Source of the DNA: Bacillota bacterium
GTDB taxonomy: Bacteria; Bacillota; Bacilli; Bacillales_B; DSM-18226
Assembly (NCBI GenBank): GCA_021821235.1
Contig: JAKACS010000024.1
Coordinates: 1 to 7,894 of the forward strand
Length of the DNA: 7,894 bases
Direction: 5' to 3'
The notes under the pieces were generated by a model, which saw only the letters and a list, made by a program, of their open reading frames with translations, made no database searches and had not been told where the DNA came from. Position numbers and translations under genes: made by a program. Positions 1 to 6,373 of this stretch are shown here, piece by piece. How positions within the stretch are numbered: position 1 is the first letter of the stretch; the number at the start of each line of letters is the position of its first letter.

Positions 1-1
1 T

Positions 2-616
2 CAAAAACGGGGATACGTAAACCTCGATAATAAACGATTTGTACCAACTGAGCTCGGGGAAATTGTGATTGAGTTGATGATGGAATTTTTCCCTGATATT
101 TTGGATGTGGAATTCACAGCAAAAATGGAACAGGATTTGGATGATGTTGAGGATGGCAAGATTCATTGGGTGGAAATCATTGATGAATTTTATCAGGAAT
201 TTGCCAAGCATCTTGCAATTGCAGAAAAAGAAATGCAATCAGTTGAAATCAAGGATGAACCGGCTGGAGAAGATTGCGAACTATGCGGAAGTCCAATGGT
301 TTTTAAAATGGGACGATACGGAAAATTTATGGCGTGCAGCAATTTCCCTGAATGCCGGAACACAAAGCCGATTGTTAAAGAAATAGGCGTGACATGTCCG
401 AAATGCAAAAAAGGGCAAATCATCGAAAGAAAGAGCAAGAAGAAACGGATTTTCTATGGCTGTACCCGTTACCCTGAATGTGACTTTCTTTCATGGGATA
501 AGCCATTGCCAAGAAGCTGTCCAAAATGTGATTCCTTACTGGTCGAAAAGAAGCTGAAAAAAGGTGTACAAGTGCAGTGCACTGAGTGTGACTACAAAGA
601 AGAACCGCAAAACTAA
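2..616 (+). CDS. topA: DNA topoisomerase I, C-terminal part (5' end outside window)
   Basis: Type IA topoisomerase that relaxes negatively supercoiled DNA by breaking and rejoining one strand. Only the last 204 residues are present; the frame is already open at base 2 and no start belongs here, so the catalytic tyrosine and Toprim domain lie upstream. The first ~60 residues ([16 protein letters not shown], then the [17 protein letters not shown] segment) are the end of the catalytic core. Three four-cysteine zinc ribbons follow: CELC...CSNFPEC (about 275-355), CPKC...GCTRYPEC (about 395-481) and CPKC...CTEC (about 518-589). This three-ribbon tail is typical of Bacillus TopA and binds single-stranded DNA. 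All twelve cysteines are present. The gene ends in TAA at 614-616, directly against a terminator hairpin. The identification rests on recalled similarity to B. subtilis TopA and is very secure. Confidence 0.97.
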   Translation, partial: QKRGYVNLDNKRFVPTELGEIVIELMMEFFPDILDVEFTAKMEQDLDDVEDGKIHWVEIIDEFYQEFAKHLAIAEKEMQSVEIKDEPAGEDCELCGSPMVFKMGRYGKFMACSNFPECRNTKPIVKEIGVTCPKCKKGQIIERKSKKKRIFYGCTRYPECDFLSWDKPLPRSCPKCDSLLVEKKLKKGVQVQCTECDYKEEPQN

Positions 617-646
617 GGGTGAGCCCTCTGCTCACTCTTTTCATTT
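617..646 (+). terminator. Intrinsic terminator after topA
   Basis: Immediately after the topA stop codon, GGGTGAGC (617-624) pairs with GCTCACTC (630-637), an 8-bp stem with one G-U pair and a CCTCT loop. It is followed by TTTTCATTT. The U-tract is short and interrupted, so termination may be partial. It would separate topA from trmFO, which has its own promoter candidate. Confidence 0.72.
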
Positions 647-762
647 GTGTTCTAAACAACTGATTCTATTTTCACATTGTGCCTTTAGTTTCCTTAAAAT
701 CATCAAAAATTTGCTTAGCAAGCGAAGCCTTTTGTTGCACTCAGCCTGTTTTTAAGCAAAAA

Positions 763-791
763 TGGACATTGGCAACGGAAAAGGGTAAAAT
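763..791 (+). promoter_or_regulatory. Sigma-A-like promoter for trmFO
   Basis: TGGACA (763-768) and TAAAAT (786-791) each match the vegetative consensus at 5 of 6 positions and are 17 nt apart. Transcription would start near 798, giving a leader of about 25 nt that carries the trmFO ribosome binding site. The position after the topA terminator makes sense. The rest of the 640-762 spacer shows nothing I can interpret. Confidence 0.5.
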
Positions 792-822
792 AAAGCGGCA
801 ATGTGATGTTGGAGGTAATAAA

Positions 823-2130
823 ATGAGCAATTTAACAATAAATGTAATTGGTGCTGGATTGGCCGGAAGTGAAGCAGCCTGGCAGATTGCCAAAAGAGGC
901 GTTAAGGTTCGGCTTTTCGAAATGCGTCCTGTCAAGCAGACACCGGCACATCATACGGATAAATTTGCTGAGCTCGTTTGCAGTAATTCTTTACGGGCAA
1001 ATACATTAACAAATGCAGTTGGAGTATTAAAGGAAGAAATGCGCAAGCTTGATTCGGTCATTATCGCTTCAGCCGATGCCTGCTCAGTTCCCGCTGGTGG
1101 TGCCCTAGCGGTTGATCGCCTTGAATTTGCGGCAAGAGTTACTTCAATGGTGAAAAATCATGAAAATGTTACGGTGGTTCACGAGGAAGTAACAGATATC
1201 CCTGAAGGACCGACAGTTATTGCAACAGGCCCGCTGACAAGTCCTGCTCTTTCTGCTCGGCTAAAGGAATTGACCGGCGAAGACTATTTGTATTTCTACG
1301 ATGCTGCTGCGCCGATCATTGAGAAAGACAGCATTAATATGGAAAAGGTATACTTAAAGTCGCGTTATGATAAAGGGGAAGCAGCTTATTTAAATTGCCC
1401 AATGACAGAAGAAGAATTTGATCGCTTTTATGAGGCGCTTGTTTCGGCAGAGACGGTGCCGTTAAAAGAATTTGAAAAAGAAATCTTCTTTGAAGGCTGT
1501 ATGCCGATTGAAGTGATGGCTGCCCGTGGCAAAAAGACAATGCTCTTCGGCCCATTGAAACCAGTAGGTCTGGAAGATCCAAAAACGGGAAAGCGACCTT
1601 TTGCAGTTGTTCAGCTCCGTCAAGATGATGCTGCTGGAACGCTGTTTAACATTGTCGGATTTCAAACCCATTTAAAATGGGGAGCGCAAAAAGAAGTCAT
1701 TCAATTGATCCCCGGACTTGAAAATGCAGAGATCATCCGCTATGGGGTCATGCACCGCAATACGTTTATCAATTCGCCAAAGGTATTAAGAGCTACCTAT
1801 CAATTCCGTGACCGCGAAGATTTATTTTTCGCCGGGCAAATGACAGGTGTTGAGGGGTACGTCGAATCGGCAGCGAGCGGTTTGGTTGCCGGACTTAACG
1901 CTGCCCGCCTTGTTCTTGGGGAAAGTCGGCTTGATTTCCCTGCTGAAACGGCAATCGGCAGCATGGCCAGATATATTACGACAACCAATTCATCCAGTTT
2001 TCAGCCGATGAATGCAAATTTTGGCTTGTTTCCAGAATTACCTGTTAAAATTAAAAATAAGCAAGAACGAAATTTAAAGCATGCATCAAGAGCATTGGAA
2101 ACAATTCAGAACTTTGTGAAGGTTTTGTAA
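823..2130 (+). CDS. trmFO: TrmFO, folate-dependent tRNA (uracil-54-C5)-methyltransferase
   Basis: Cytoplasmic FAD enzyme that forms 5-methyluridine at position 54 of the tRNA T-loop, using 5,10-methylenetetrahydrofolate as the carbon donor (older name Gid). The protein is 435 aa, the same length as B. subtilis TrmFO. The FAD-binding GAGLAG motif is at residues 10-15. Cys53 (in LVCSNSLR) and Cys226 (in FEGCMPIE) are present; these are the two functional cysteines described for the B. subtilis enzyme. Near the C-terminus, [19 protein letters not shown] is a conserved flavin-binding segment. I chose ATG 823 because GGAGG (811-815) lies 7 nt upstream and the protein then begins [15 protein letters not shown] as the family does. 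The frame is open further upstream, but that part is non-coding and overlaps the promoter candidate. The gene is probably transcribed alone or with read-through into xerC. Confidence 0.98.
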   Translation: MSNLTINVIGAGLAGSEAAWQIAKRGVKVRLFEMRPVKQTPAHHTDKFAELVCSNSLRANTLTNAVGVLKEEMRKLDSVIIASADACSVPAGGALAVDRLEFAARVTSMVKNHENVTVVHEEVTDIPEGPTVIATGPLTSPALSARLKELTGEDYLYFYDAAAPIIEKDSINMEKVYLKSRYDKGEAAYLNCPMTEEEFDRFYEALVSAETVPLKEFEKEIFFEGCMPIEVMAARGKKTMLFGPLKPVGLEDPKTGKRPFAVVQLRQDDAAGTLFNIVGFQTHLKWGAQKEVIQLIPGLENAEIIRYGVMHRNTFINSPKVLRATYQFRDREDLFFAGQMTGVEGYVESAASGLVAGLNAARLVLGESRLDFPAETAIGSMARYITTTNSSSFQPMNANFGLFPELPVKIKNKQERNLKHASRALETIQNFVKVL

Positions 2131-2136
2131 AATTTA

Positions 2137-2165
2137 TTGCTTTTTGCTCAATAAAATGATAAGAT
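2137..2165 (+). promoter_or_regulatory. Weak extended -10 promoter candidate for xerC / cod operon
   Basis: TTGCTT (2137-2142, 3 of 6) and TAAGAT (2160-2165, 4 of 6) are 17 nt apart. A TG one base upstream of the -10 (2157-2158) gives an extended -10 arrangement. The start site would be near 2172, about 20 nt before the xerC start. An AT-only-style hairpin (TTTATTG 2133-2139 with CAATAAA 2149-2155) overlaps the site; it has no following U-tract and is not a convincing terminator. In B. subtilis the cod operon is transcribed from upstream of codV, which supports looking here, but the hexamers are weak. Confidence 0.35.
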
Positions 2166-2180
2166 TTAGTAGCCTTTTGC

Positions 2181-2187
2181 GAGGTGG
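2181..2187 (+). promoter_or_regulatory. Ribosome binding site that sets the xerC TTG start
   Basis: GAGGTGG matches the Bacillus Shine-Dalgarno core. Its GAGG ends 8 nt before TTG 2193. It overlaps the more upstream in-frame GTG at 2184, so that GTG cannot be the start read from this site. Confidence 0.75.
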
Positions 2188-2192
2188 CGGGA

Positions 2193-3092
2193 TTGGCAAA
2201 TGTGAACGTTTTAGTAAAATTGTTTGTTGAATATTTACAAATGGAGAAAAATTCCGCACAATATACAATTGAACATTATCAATATGAAATTAGTGAATTC
2301 CTTATGTTCATGTCTGAACAAGGAATTGAGGATGTTTGTAGTGTTCAATACTTGGATGCGAGACTCTATTTGACTGTGCTGTATGAACGAAAGCTTGCGA
2401 GAAAAACGGTTGCAAAAAAAATTTCATGCTTGCGCAGCTTTTATAAGTTTTTGCTGCGTGAAAAATACGTTGAAGAAAATCCGTTTGCCCTTGTAACCAT
2501 TCCAAAAGCAGAAAAAAGATTGCCTGAGTTTTTTTATGAAAATGAGCTCCAGCAATTATTTCAGGCTTGCGAAACCCAAACCCCGTTGGGTCAGCGGAAT
2601 AAAGCCTTGCTTGAATTATTATATGCGACTGGAATGCGGGTAAGCGAATGCTGCCAACTGAAATTAAAGGATGTTGACTTCTTTTTATCGACAGTATTGG
2701 TTCACGGAAAAGGTCAAAAAGAGCGCTATGTTCCCTTTGGAAGACAGGCAAAGGACGCTTTGGAGCAGTACATAAACTGCGGCAGAAAAAAGCTGTTATC
2801 CGGAAATGCAGTGCACGACCAATTGTTTGTCAATTACCGGGGCGGGAGTTTGTCGACAAGGGGTGTCAGGAAGATTTTAGATGGGATCATTGAAAAATCT
2901 GCTTTAAATAGTCATATACACCCGCATATGTTGCGGCATTCATTTGCAACCCATTTGCTGAATAACGGAGCTGACCTCCGATCGGTACAAGAACTGCTGG
3001 GGCATGCGTTTTTAACATCGACTCAAATATACACGCACGTAACAAACGAACATCTCCGCAAAACCTATATGGCACACCATCCTCGGGCATAA
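2193..3092 (+). CDS. xerC: Tyrosine recombinase XerC (CodV)
   Basis: Site-specific tyrosine recombinase that, with XerD, acts at the chromosomal dif site to resolve chromosome dimers; the Bacillus homologue is called CodV. From TTG 2193 the protein is 299 aa, normal for the family. The N-terminal SAM-like core-binding domain spans about residues 1-95 (FVEYLQMEKNSAQYTIEHY near the start). The catalytic domain follows, with all six expected residues: Arg149 (ATGMRVSE), Lys173 (HGKGQKERY), His245 and Arg248 (HPHMLRHSFATHL), His271 (LLGHAFLTS) and the nucleophile Tyr280 (TQIYTH). TTG was chosen because MANVNVLVKLFVEY then lines up with the start of B. subtilis CodV and because of the Shine-Dalgarno spacing. 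GTG 2202 would be 17 nt from that site and is less likely. It is the first gene of the cod operon. Nothing nearby suggests a mobile-element integrase. Confidence 0.96.
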   Translation: MANVNVLVKLFVEYLQMEKNSAQYTIEHYQYEISEFLMFMSEQGIEDVCSVQYLDARLYLTVLYERKLARKTVAKKISCLRSFYKFLLREKYVEENPFALVTIPKAEKRLPEFFYENELQQLFQACETQTPLGQRNKALLELLYATGMRVSECCQLKLKDVDFFLSTVLVHGKGQKERYVPFGRQAKDALEQYINCGRKKLLSGNAVHDQLFVNYRGGSLSTRGVRKILDGIIEKSALNSHIHPHMLRHSFATHLLNNGADLRSVQELLGHAFLTSTQIYTHVTNEHLRKTYMAHHPRA

Positions 3093-3157
3093 CGGAACAG
3101 AAGTACAAAAAGGTATTGTTGGAGCATAACCGGACTAAAACGAGAGGTTCAACTATA

Positions 3158-3186
3158 TTGAAATTTCATTGTTTGCTTTGTATAAA
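3158..3186 (+). promoter_or_regulatory. Sigma-A-like promoter inside the operon, before hslV
   Basis: TTGAAA (3158-3163) and TATAAA (3181-3186) each match consensus at 5 of 6 positions, with exactly 17 nt between them. The start would fall near 3193, about 24 nt before the hslV ATG and upstream of its ribosome binding site. The -35 overlaps an inverted repeat (TTCAA 3148-3152 / TTGAA 3158-3162) and a 10-nt palindrome TGAAATTTCA (3159-3168), either of which could be an operator. It lies in the 124-nt xerC-hslV gap and would let hslVU and codY be expressed without xerC. Confidence 0.58.
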
Positions 3187-3216
3187 AACAAAAGAAACGC
3201 CTAGGAGGATTCCGCG

Positions 3217-3759
3217 ATGTCAGAATTTCATGCGACGACGATTTTTGCCATCCACCACAATGGAGAATGTGCAATGGCTGGCGATGGGCAAGTAACCTTC
3301 GGAAACGCTGTTGTAATGAAACATACGGCAAAGAAGGTAAGAAAAATCTTCAACGGCCGAGTTTTAGCCGGGTTTGCCGGTTCTGTGGCAGATGCTTTTA
3401 CCCTTTTTGAAATGTTTGAGGGTAAATTGGAAGAATACAATGGAAATTTGCAGCGGGCTGCTGTGGAATTAGCTAAACAATGGCGGAGCGACAAAGTGTT
3501 GCGAAAACTGGAAGCAATGCTAATTGTCATGAATCAGGAAGCATTGCTCCTTGTATCCGGAACGGGTGAAGTTATTGAGCCAGATGATGGCATACTTGCT
3601 ATTGGTTCTGGCGGCAATTATGCATTAGCGGCGGGGCGCGCAATGAAGAAGAATGCAGGAGAGCATTTGTCTGCCAAAGAAATTGCCCGAGCATCTCTGG
3701 AAATTGCCGCAGATATATGCGTCTACACAAACCACAATATAATTGTTGAACAGCTATAA
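3217..3759 (+). CDS. hslV: HslV (ClpQ/CodW), proteolytic subunit of the HslVU protease
   Basis: Cytoplasmic proteasome-like peptidase; two HslV hexamers stack and are capped by HslU ATPase rings. The protein is 180 aa, against 181 as I recall for B. subtilis ClpQ. It begins [10 protein letters not shown], so five residues follow the initiator Met before the Thr-Thr that forms the mature N-terminus in E. coli HslV. In B. subtilis this extended form uses Ser2 as an N-terminal serine nucleophile after Met removal; Ser2 is kept here. Other family marks are GDGQVTFG (22-29), the lysine-rich KKVRK (39-43), [15 protein letters not shown] (51-65), the LRKLEAML segment (95-102) and [12 protein letters not shown] (125-136). 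AGGAGG (3203-3208) lies 8 nt before ATG. hslU follows after 21 nt and must be co-expressed for activity. Confidence 0.98.
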   Translation: MSEFHATTIFAIHHNGECAMAGDGQVTFGNAVVMKHTAKKVRKIFNGRVLAGFAGSVADAFTLFEMFEGKLEEYNGNLQRAAVELAKQWRSDKVLRKLEAMLIVMNQEALLLVSGTGEVIEPDDGILAIGSGGNYALAAGRAMKKNAGEHLSAKEIARASLEIAADICVYTNHNIIVEQL

Positions 3760-3764
3760 CTAGG

Positions 3765-3770
3765 AAGGAG
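3765..3770 (+). promoter_or_regulatory. Ribosome binding site for hslU, facing two nearby ATGs
   Basis: AAGGAG lies 6 nt before an out-of-frame ATG (3777) and 10 nt before the real hslU ATG (3781). The sequence ATGGATGG therefore presents two start codons 4 nt apart in different frames. Usual Bacillus spacing favours the second. Confidence 0.7.
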
Positions 3771-3780
3771 TCGAGAATGG

Positions 3781-5184
3781 ATGGCAAATTCAACGAATCT
3801 AACTCCACGACAAATTGTTGAGAGGCTTGATCAATATATAATTGGCCAAAAAGATGCGAAGAAGGCCGTTGCGGTTGCATTGCGAAATCGCTATCGCCGA
3901 GGGCTTCTTGAGGAAACGCTCCGCGATGAAGTCATTCCGAAGAATATTCTGATGATCGGACCGACTGGTGTTGGGAAAACGGAAATTGCCCGAAGGATTG
4001 CGAAACTCGTAAATGCTCCTTTCGTAAAAGTGGAAGCGACGAAATTTACGGAAGTCGGTTATGTTGGCCGTGATGTCGAATCAATGGTACGTGATCTAGT
4101 GGAAACATCGATCCGGTTAGTGAAAGAGGAAAAAATGCTAAGCGTTAAAGAACGGGCAGAAGAAAGCGCCAACCACCGCCTTGTCGATCTGCTTGTTCCA
4201 TCTGCAAAGAAACAAAACAATTATAAAAATCCGCTCGAGATGCTTTTCGGGGGCGGTGCTCAAAATGAAACAGAAACAGACCATTCTGAAGATTTTTCGG
4301 TTGCTGAGAAACGGAAAGTTGTAAAAGAGCAGCTTGCTCTTGGTCAATTGGAAGATAAGCTCGTTACCGTAGAAGTAGAGGAACAGGCACCGTCGATGTT
4401 TGATATGCTTCAAGGTTCGGGCATGGAACAGATGGGGATGAATATGCAGGACGCACTCAGCAACTTGCTGCCAAAACGTCATAAACGCCGGAAAGTCACC
4501 GTTCGTGAAGCAAGAAAAATATTAACAAACGAGGAAGCGCAAAAGCTGATTGATATGGATGAAGTGACACAGGAAGCAGTGTACCGAGCTGAGCAGTCCG
4601 GTATCATTTTTATCGATGAAATTGATAAGATTGCCAGCAAAAACTCGGGTGGCTCATCAGCGGATGTTTCCCGTGAAGGGGTGCAGCGCGACATCCTCCC
4701 GGTTGTAGAAGGATCGACAATCGTTACGAAGTATGGCTCTGTGAAAACGGATCATATTTTGTTTATTGCTGCCGGTGCTTTTCATATGGCAAAGCCATCG
4801 GATTTGATTCCGGAACTTCAAGGCCGTTTCCCAATTCGTGTCGAATTAACGAAACTGACAGTTGACGACTTTTTCAAAATTTTAATCGAGCCGGATAATG
4901 CATTAATTAAACAATATCAGGCATTATTGGCAACAGAAGGTATACAAATTGAATTTTCTGACGATGCTATTCGTAGGATTGCAGAAGTAGCATTTGAAGT
5001 GAATCAAAACACGGATAATATTGGCGCAAGGCGTTTGCATACGATCCTTGAAAAACTGTTGGAAGATCTTTCGTTTGAAGCTCCGGATATTTCAATGGAG
5101 AAAGTAATGATTACGCCGCAATATGTAGATGAAAAGCTTGGAGCGATCTCGAAAAATAGGGATTTGAGCCAGTTTATTCTATAA
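3781..5184 (+). CDS. hslU: HslU (ClpY/CodX), ATPase subunit of the HslVU protease
   Basis: AAA+ unfoldase that forms a hexameric ring, unfolds substrates with ATP and feeds them into HslV in the cytoplasm. The protein is 467 aa, the same length as B. subtilis ClpY. The N-terminal part has [17 protein letters not shown]. Walker A GPTGVGKT is at residues 60-67, the substrate-gripping pore loop GYVG at 93-96, the inserted I domain at about 110-240 (with the [21 protein letters not shown] stretch), Walker B IIFIDEID at 275-282, the [12 protein letters not shown] region with its arginine at 345-356, and the sensor-2 GARR at 415-418. The C-terminus DLSQFIL is the tail that docks into HslV pockets. 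Two stop codons follow in tandem (TAATAA). The I domain has a variable acidic stretch (residues about 160-175), which is usual. The start was chosen from the Shine-Dalgarno spacing and family alignment. Confidence 0.98.
   Translation: MANSTNLTPRQIVERLDQYIIGQKDAKKAVAVALRNRYRRGLLEETLRDEVIPKNILMIGPTGVGKTEIARRIAKLVNAPFVKVEATKFTEVGYVGRDVESMVRDLVETSIRLVKEEKMLSVKERAEESANHRLVDLLVPSAKKQNNYKNPLEMLFGGGAQNETETDHSEDFSVAEKRKVVKEQLALGQLEDKLVTVEVEEQAPSMFDMLQGSGMEQMGMNMQDALSNLLPKRHKRRKVTVREARKILTNEEAQKLIDMDEVTQEAVYRAEQSGIIFIDEIDKIASKNSGGSSADVSREGVQRDILPVVEGSTIVTKYGSVKTDHILFIAAGAFHMAKPSDLIPELQGRFPIRVELTKLTVDDFFKILIEPDNALIKQYQALLATEGIQIEFSDDAIRRIAEVAFEVNQNTDNIGARRLHTILEKLLEDLSFEAPDISMEKVMITPQYVDEKLGAISKNRDLSQFIL
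4952..4966 (+). promoter_or_regulatory. Possible CodY box inside hslU
   Basis: The 15-mer at this position matches 12 of 15 bases of the CodY consensus AATTTTCWGAAAATT. The first ten bases (AATTTTCTGA) are perfect, with mismatches at positions 11, 12 and 15. It lies about 335 nt upstream of codY. The bases also encode conserved HslU residues (EFSDDA), so the match may simply follow from coding constraint. Known CodY sites tolerate several mismatches and can act within genes as roadblocks. Confidence 0.25.
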
Positions 5185-5301
5185 TAAACCGTGTTTTATA
5201 TGAGGATTCCAGGGGAAAAGGAAAATCGGAATACCAACTTTTTTGCGGAATCATGAATTGGAATGTAGGTTTAGAGTTGCAATTACAGGAGGAAGAAGTA
5301 C

Positions 5302-6081
5302 ATGGATTTATTAGCAAAAACAAGGAAAATTAATGCATTGCTGCAAAAAGCTGCAGGAAAACCGGTAAATTTCAAGGAGATGGCGGAAACATTAAGTGAA
5401 GTGATTGAAGCGAATGTTTTCGTTGTCAGCCGCCGTGGTAAACTATTAGGTTTTGCGATCAATCAGCAGATTGAAAATGAGCGAATGAAAAAAATGCTGG
5501 AAGATCGTCAATTTCCTGAAGAGTACACGAATGGGCTGTTTAATATTAAAGAAACATCGCCAAACTTGGGTGTGGAAAGCGAGTATACTGCCTTTCCTGT
5601 TGAGAACAAAGATTTGTTCCGCGAAGGGTTGACAACGATTGTGCCGATTATCGGCGGCGGTGAACGTCTTGGTACGCTTATTTTAGCCCGACTGCAAGAA
5701 AAGTTTCATGATGATGATTTGATCCTTGGTGAATATGGGGCTACCGTTGTCGGAATGGAGATTCTAAGAGAGAAAGCAGAGGAAATTGAAGAAGAAGCAA
5801 GAAGCAAGGCTGTAGTGCAAATGGCAATAAGCTCTCTGTCTTACAGCGAGTTGGAAGCAATCGAGCATATTTTTGAAGAATTAAACGGTCAGGAAGGACT
5901 TTTAGTTGCTTCGAAAATCGCTGATCGTGTCGGAATTACCCGTTCCGTTATCGTCAATGCGCTAAGAAAGCTTGAAAGTGCTGGCGTTATCGAATCCCGT
6001 TCCCTTGGAATGAAAGGAACGTATATTAAAGTACTAAATGATAAATTCCTTGTAGAACTTGATAAACTACGTGCAAATTAA
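5302..6081 (+). CDS. codY: CodY, global GTP- and branched-chain-amino-acid-responsive repressor
   Basis: DNA-binding regulator that senses GTP and isoleucine/leucine/valine and, when these are plentiful, represses genes for amino-acid uptake and synthesis, motility, competence and other adaptive functions. The protein is 259 aa, the same as B. subtilis CodY. An N-terminal GAF domain (about 1-155) contains residues that line the branched-chain amino-acid pocket in B. subtilis: Arg61, Met62, Phe71, Pro72, Tyr75, Phe98 and Val100 are all present. A long acidic linker helix ([15 protein letters not shown]) leads to the winged helix-turn-helix domain, with the DNA-reading helix pair at about residues 203-222 ([20 protein letters not shown]), which looks unchanged from B. 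subtilis. AGGAGG (5287-5292) lies 9 nt before ATG. The 117-nt gap after hslU has no clear terminator. A very strong terminator follows, so codY ends its operon. Confidence 0.99.
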   Translation: MDLLAKTRKINALLQKAAGKPVNFKEMAETLSEVIEANVFVVSRRGKLLGFAINQQIENERMKKMLEDRQFPEEYTNGLFNIKETSPNLGVESEYTAFPVENKDLFREGLTTIVPIIGGGERLGTLILARLQEKFHDDDLILGEYGATVVGMEILREKAEEIEEEARSKAVVQMAISSLSYSELEAIEHIFEELNGQEGLLVASKIADRVGITRSVIVNALRKLESAGVIESRSLGMKGTYIKVLNDKFLVELDKLRAN

Positions 6082-6085
6082 TGGC

Positions 6086-6132
6086 AAAAAAAGAAAAACA
6101 GCGGAAACCCTCCGCTGTTTTTCTTTTTTTTC
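6086..6132 (+). terminator. Strong intrinsic terminator after codY, probably bidirectional
   Basis: A perfect 20-bp stem (6086-6105 with 6111-6130) has an AACCC loop and a GC-rich top, ACAGCGGA/TCCGCTGT. The lower stem is an A-run on the left and a T-run on the right, so it can serve as a terminator in either direction. It begins 4 nt after the codY stop codon and separates the cod operon from the flagellar operon. Confidence 0.93.
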
Positions 6133-6225
6133 GTAAGTTTGTTGAATACGGATTTTGTCGAAATGAGAAGTGATCCACTATTTACCTAGAGGCTGTTAAC
6201 TGTGAATAACAAGATTATGTGAAGG

Positions 6226-6239
6226 AAAATAGGTATTTT
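6226..6239 (+). repeat. Inverted repeat upstream of the flgB promoter
   Basis: AAAATA and TATTTT form perfect 6-bp arms around a central GG, ending 27 nt before the proposed -35 element. This is the position of an activator or repressor site, but the sequence is AT-rich and I recognise no specific regulator. It resembles a ComK-box half (AAAA-N5-TTTT) except that the spacer is 6 nt. Confidence 0.35.
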
Positions 6240-6242
6240 GAC

Positions 6243-6252
6243 TGATAAATTT
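6243..6252 (+). repeat. Direct repeat TGATAAATTT, copy 1
   Basis: This 10-nt sequence recurs exactly at 6307-6316, 64 nt downstream, or about six turns of the DNA helix. The two copies flank the proposed flgB promoter. They could be paired regulator sites on one face of the DNA, or chance in AT-rich sequence. Confidence 0.4.
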
Positions 6253-6266
6253 TAATCTAATCGACA

Positions 6267-6295
6267 TAGACAGAGAATTACATTTTCATTACAAT
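6267..6295 (+). promoter_or_regulatory. Sigma-A-like promoter of the flagellar operon
   Basis: TAGACA (6267-6272) and TACAAT (6290-6295) each match consensus at 5 of 6 positions with a 17-nt spacer. The start would be near 6302, giving a leader of about 70 nt to the flgB TTG. AT-rich DNA upstream could act as an UP element. In B. subtilis the fla/che operon has a sigma-A and a sigma-D promoter before flgB. I looked for a TAAA-N15-GCCGATAT sigma-D site here and found no good match. Confidence 0.55.
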
Positions 6296-6306
6296 AGAAA
6301 AGAGAT

Positions 6307-6316
6307 TGATAAATTT
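6307..6316 (+). repeat. Direct repeat TGATAAATTT, copy 2
   Basis: Exact second copy of the 10-mer at 6243-6252. It lies just downstream of the predicted transcription start, inside the flgB leader. Confidence 0.4.
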
Positions 6317-6320
6317 AGAG

Positions 6321-6335
6321 CATTTTCTACAAAAT
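6321..6335 (+). promoter_or_regulatory. Weak CodY-box-like site in the flgB leader
   Basis: The 15-mer matches the CodY consensus AATTTTCWGAAAATT at 11 of 15 positions. Arms ATTTT and AAAAT are separated by 4 nt (CTAC) instead of the 3 nt of the consensus. It lies about 20-35 nt downstream of the predicted start, where bound CodY would block elongation. In B. subtilis CodY is known to repress the fla/che operon. The match is weak and the region is AT-rich. Confidence 0.25.
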
Positions 6336-6360
6336 TTTTCATTTTTTTTACTTTGTTGAA

Positions 6361-6367
6361 AGAGGTG
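6361..6367 (+). promoter_or_regulatory. Ribosome binding site that sets the flgB TTG start
   Basis: AGAGGTG, with GAGG ending 8 nt before TTG 6374. Upstream in-frame TTG codons (6353, 6356) come before this site and have no Shine-Dalgarno sequence, so they are unlikely starts. Confidence 0.75.
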
Positions 6368-6373
6368 CATCAC

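Noticed and set aside
679..822. Forty-eight extra in-frame codons upstream of trmFO
   Set aside because: The residues do not resemble any TrmFO N-terminus, the stretch contains the promoter candidate, and a good ribosome binding site points to ATG 823.
806..826. Six-codon ORF (ATG 806) whose TGA overlaps the trmFO ATG, like a leader peptide
   Set aside because: It has no Shine-Dalgarno sequence of its own and contains the trmFO ribosome binding site within it. Chance is the simpler reading.
2133..2155. Hairpin TTTATTG/CAATAAA as a trmFO terminator
   Set aside because: The stem is only 7 bp and almost all A-T, and no T-run follows, so termination is unlikely.
2308..2751. 147-codon open frame on the minus strand within xerC
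   Set aside because: It lies entirely inside a well-conserved gene, has no recognisable protein features, and is a shadow of xerC.
2193..3092. Tyrosine recombinase as a sign of a mobile element or integron
   Set aside because: Sequence and position match the chromosomal XerC/CodV of Bacillus. No attachment sites, terminal repeats or cargo genes are present.
3085..3135. Repeated GCATAAC near the xerC stop and at 3124-3130
   Set aside because: Seven shared bases with imperfect flanks are expected by chance; there is no link to a known site.
6133..6373. Sigma-D promoter (TAAA-N15-GCCGATAT) before flgB
   Set aside because: Partial -10-like matches such as GTCGAAAT (6157-6164) and ACTGATAA (6241-6248) have no TAAA at the correct distance.
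6133..6373. Riboswitch, small RNA or small gene in the codY-flgB gap
   Set aside because: I see no extended base-paired structure, no coding frame with a ribosome binding site other than flgB, and no known riboswitch motif.
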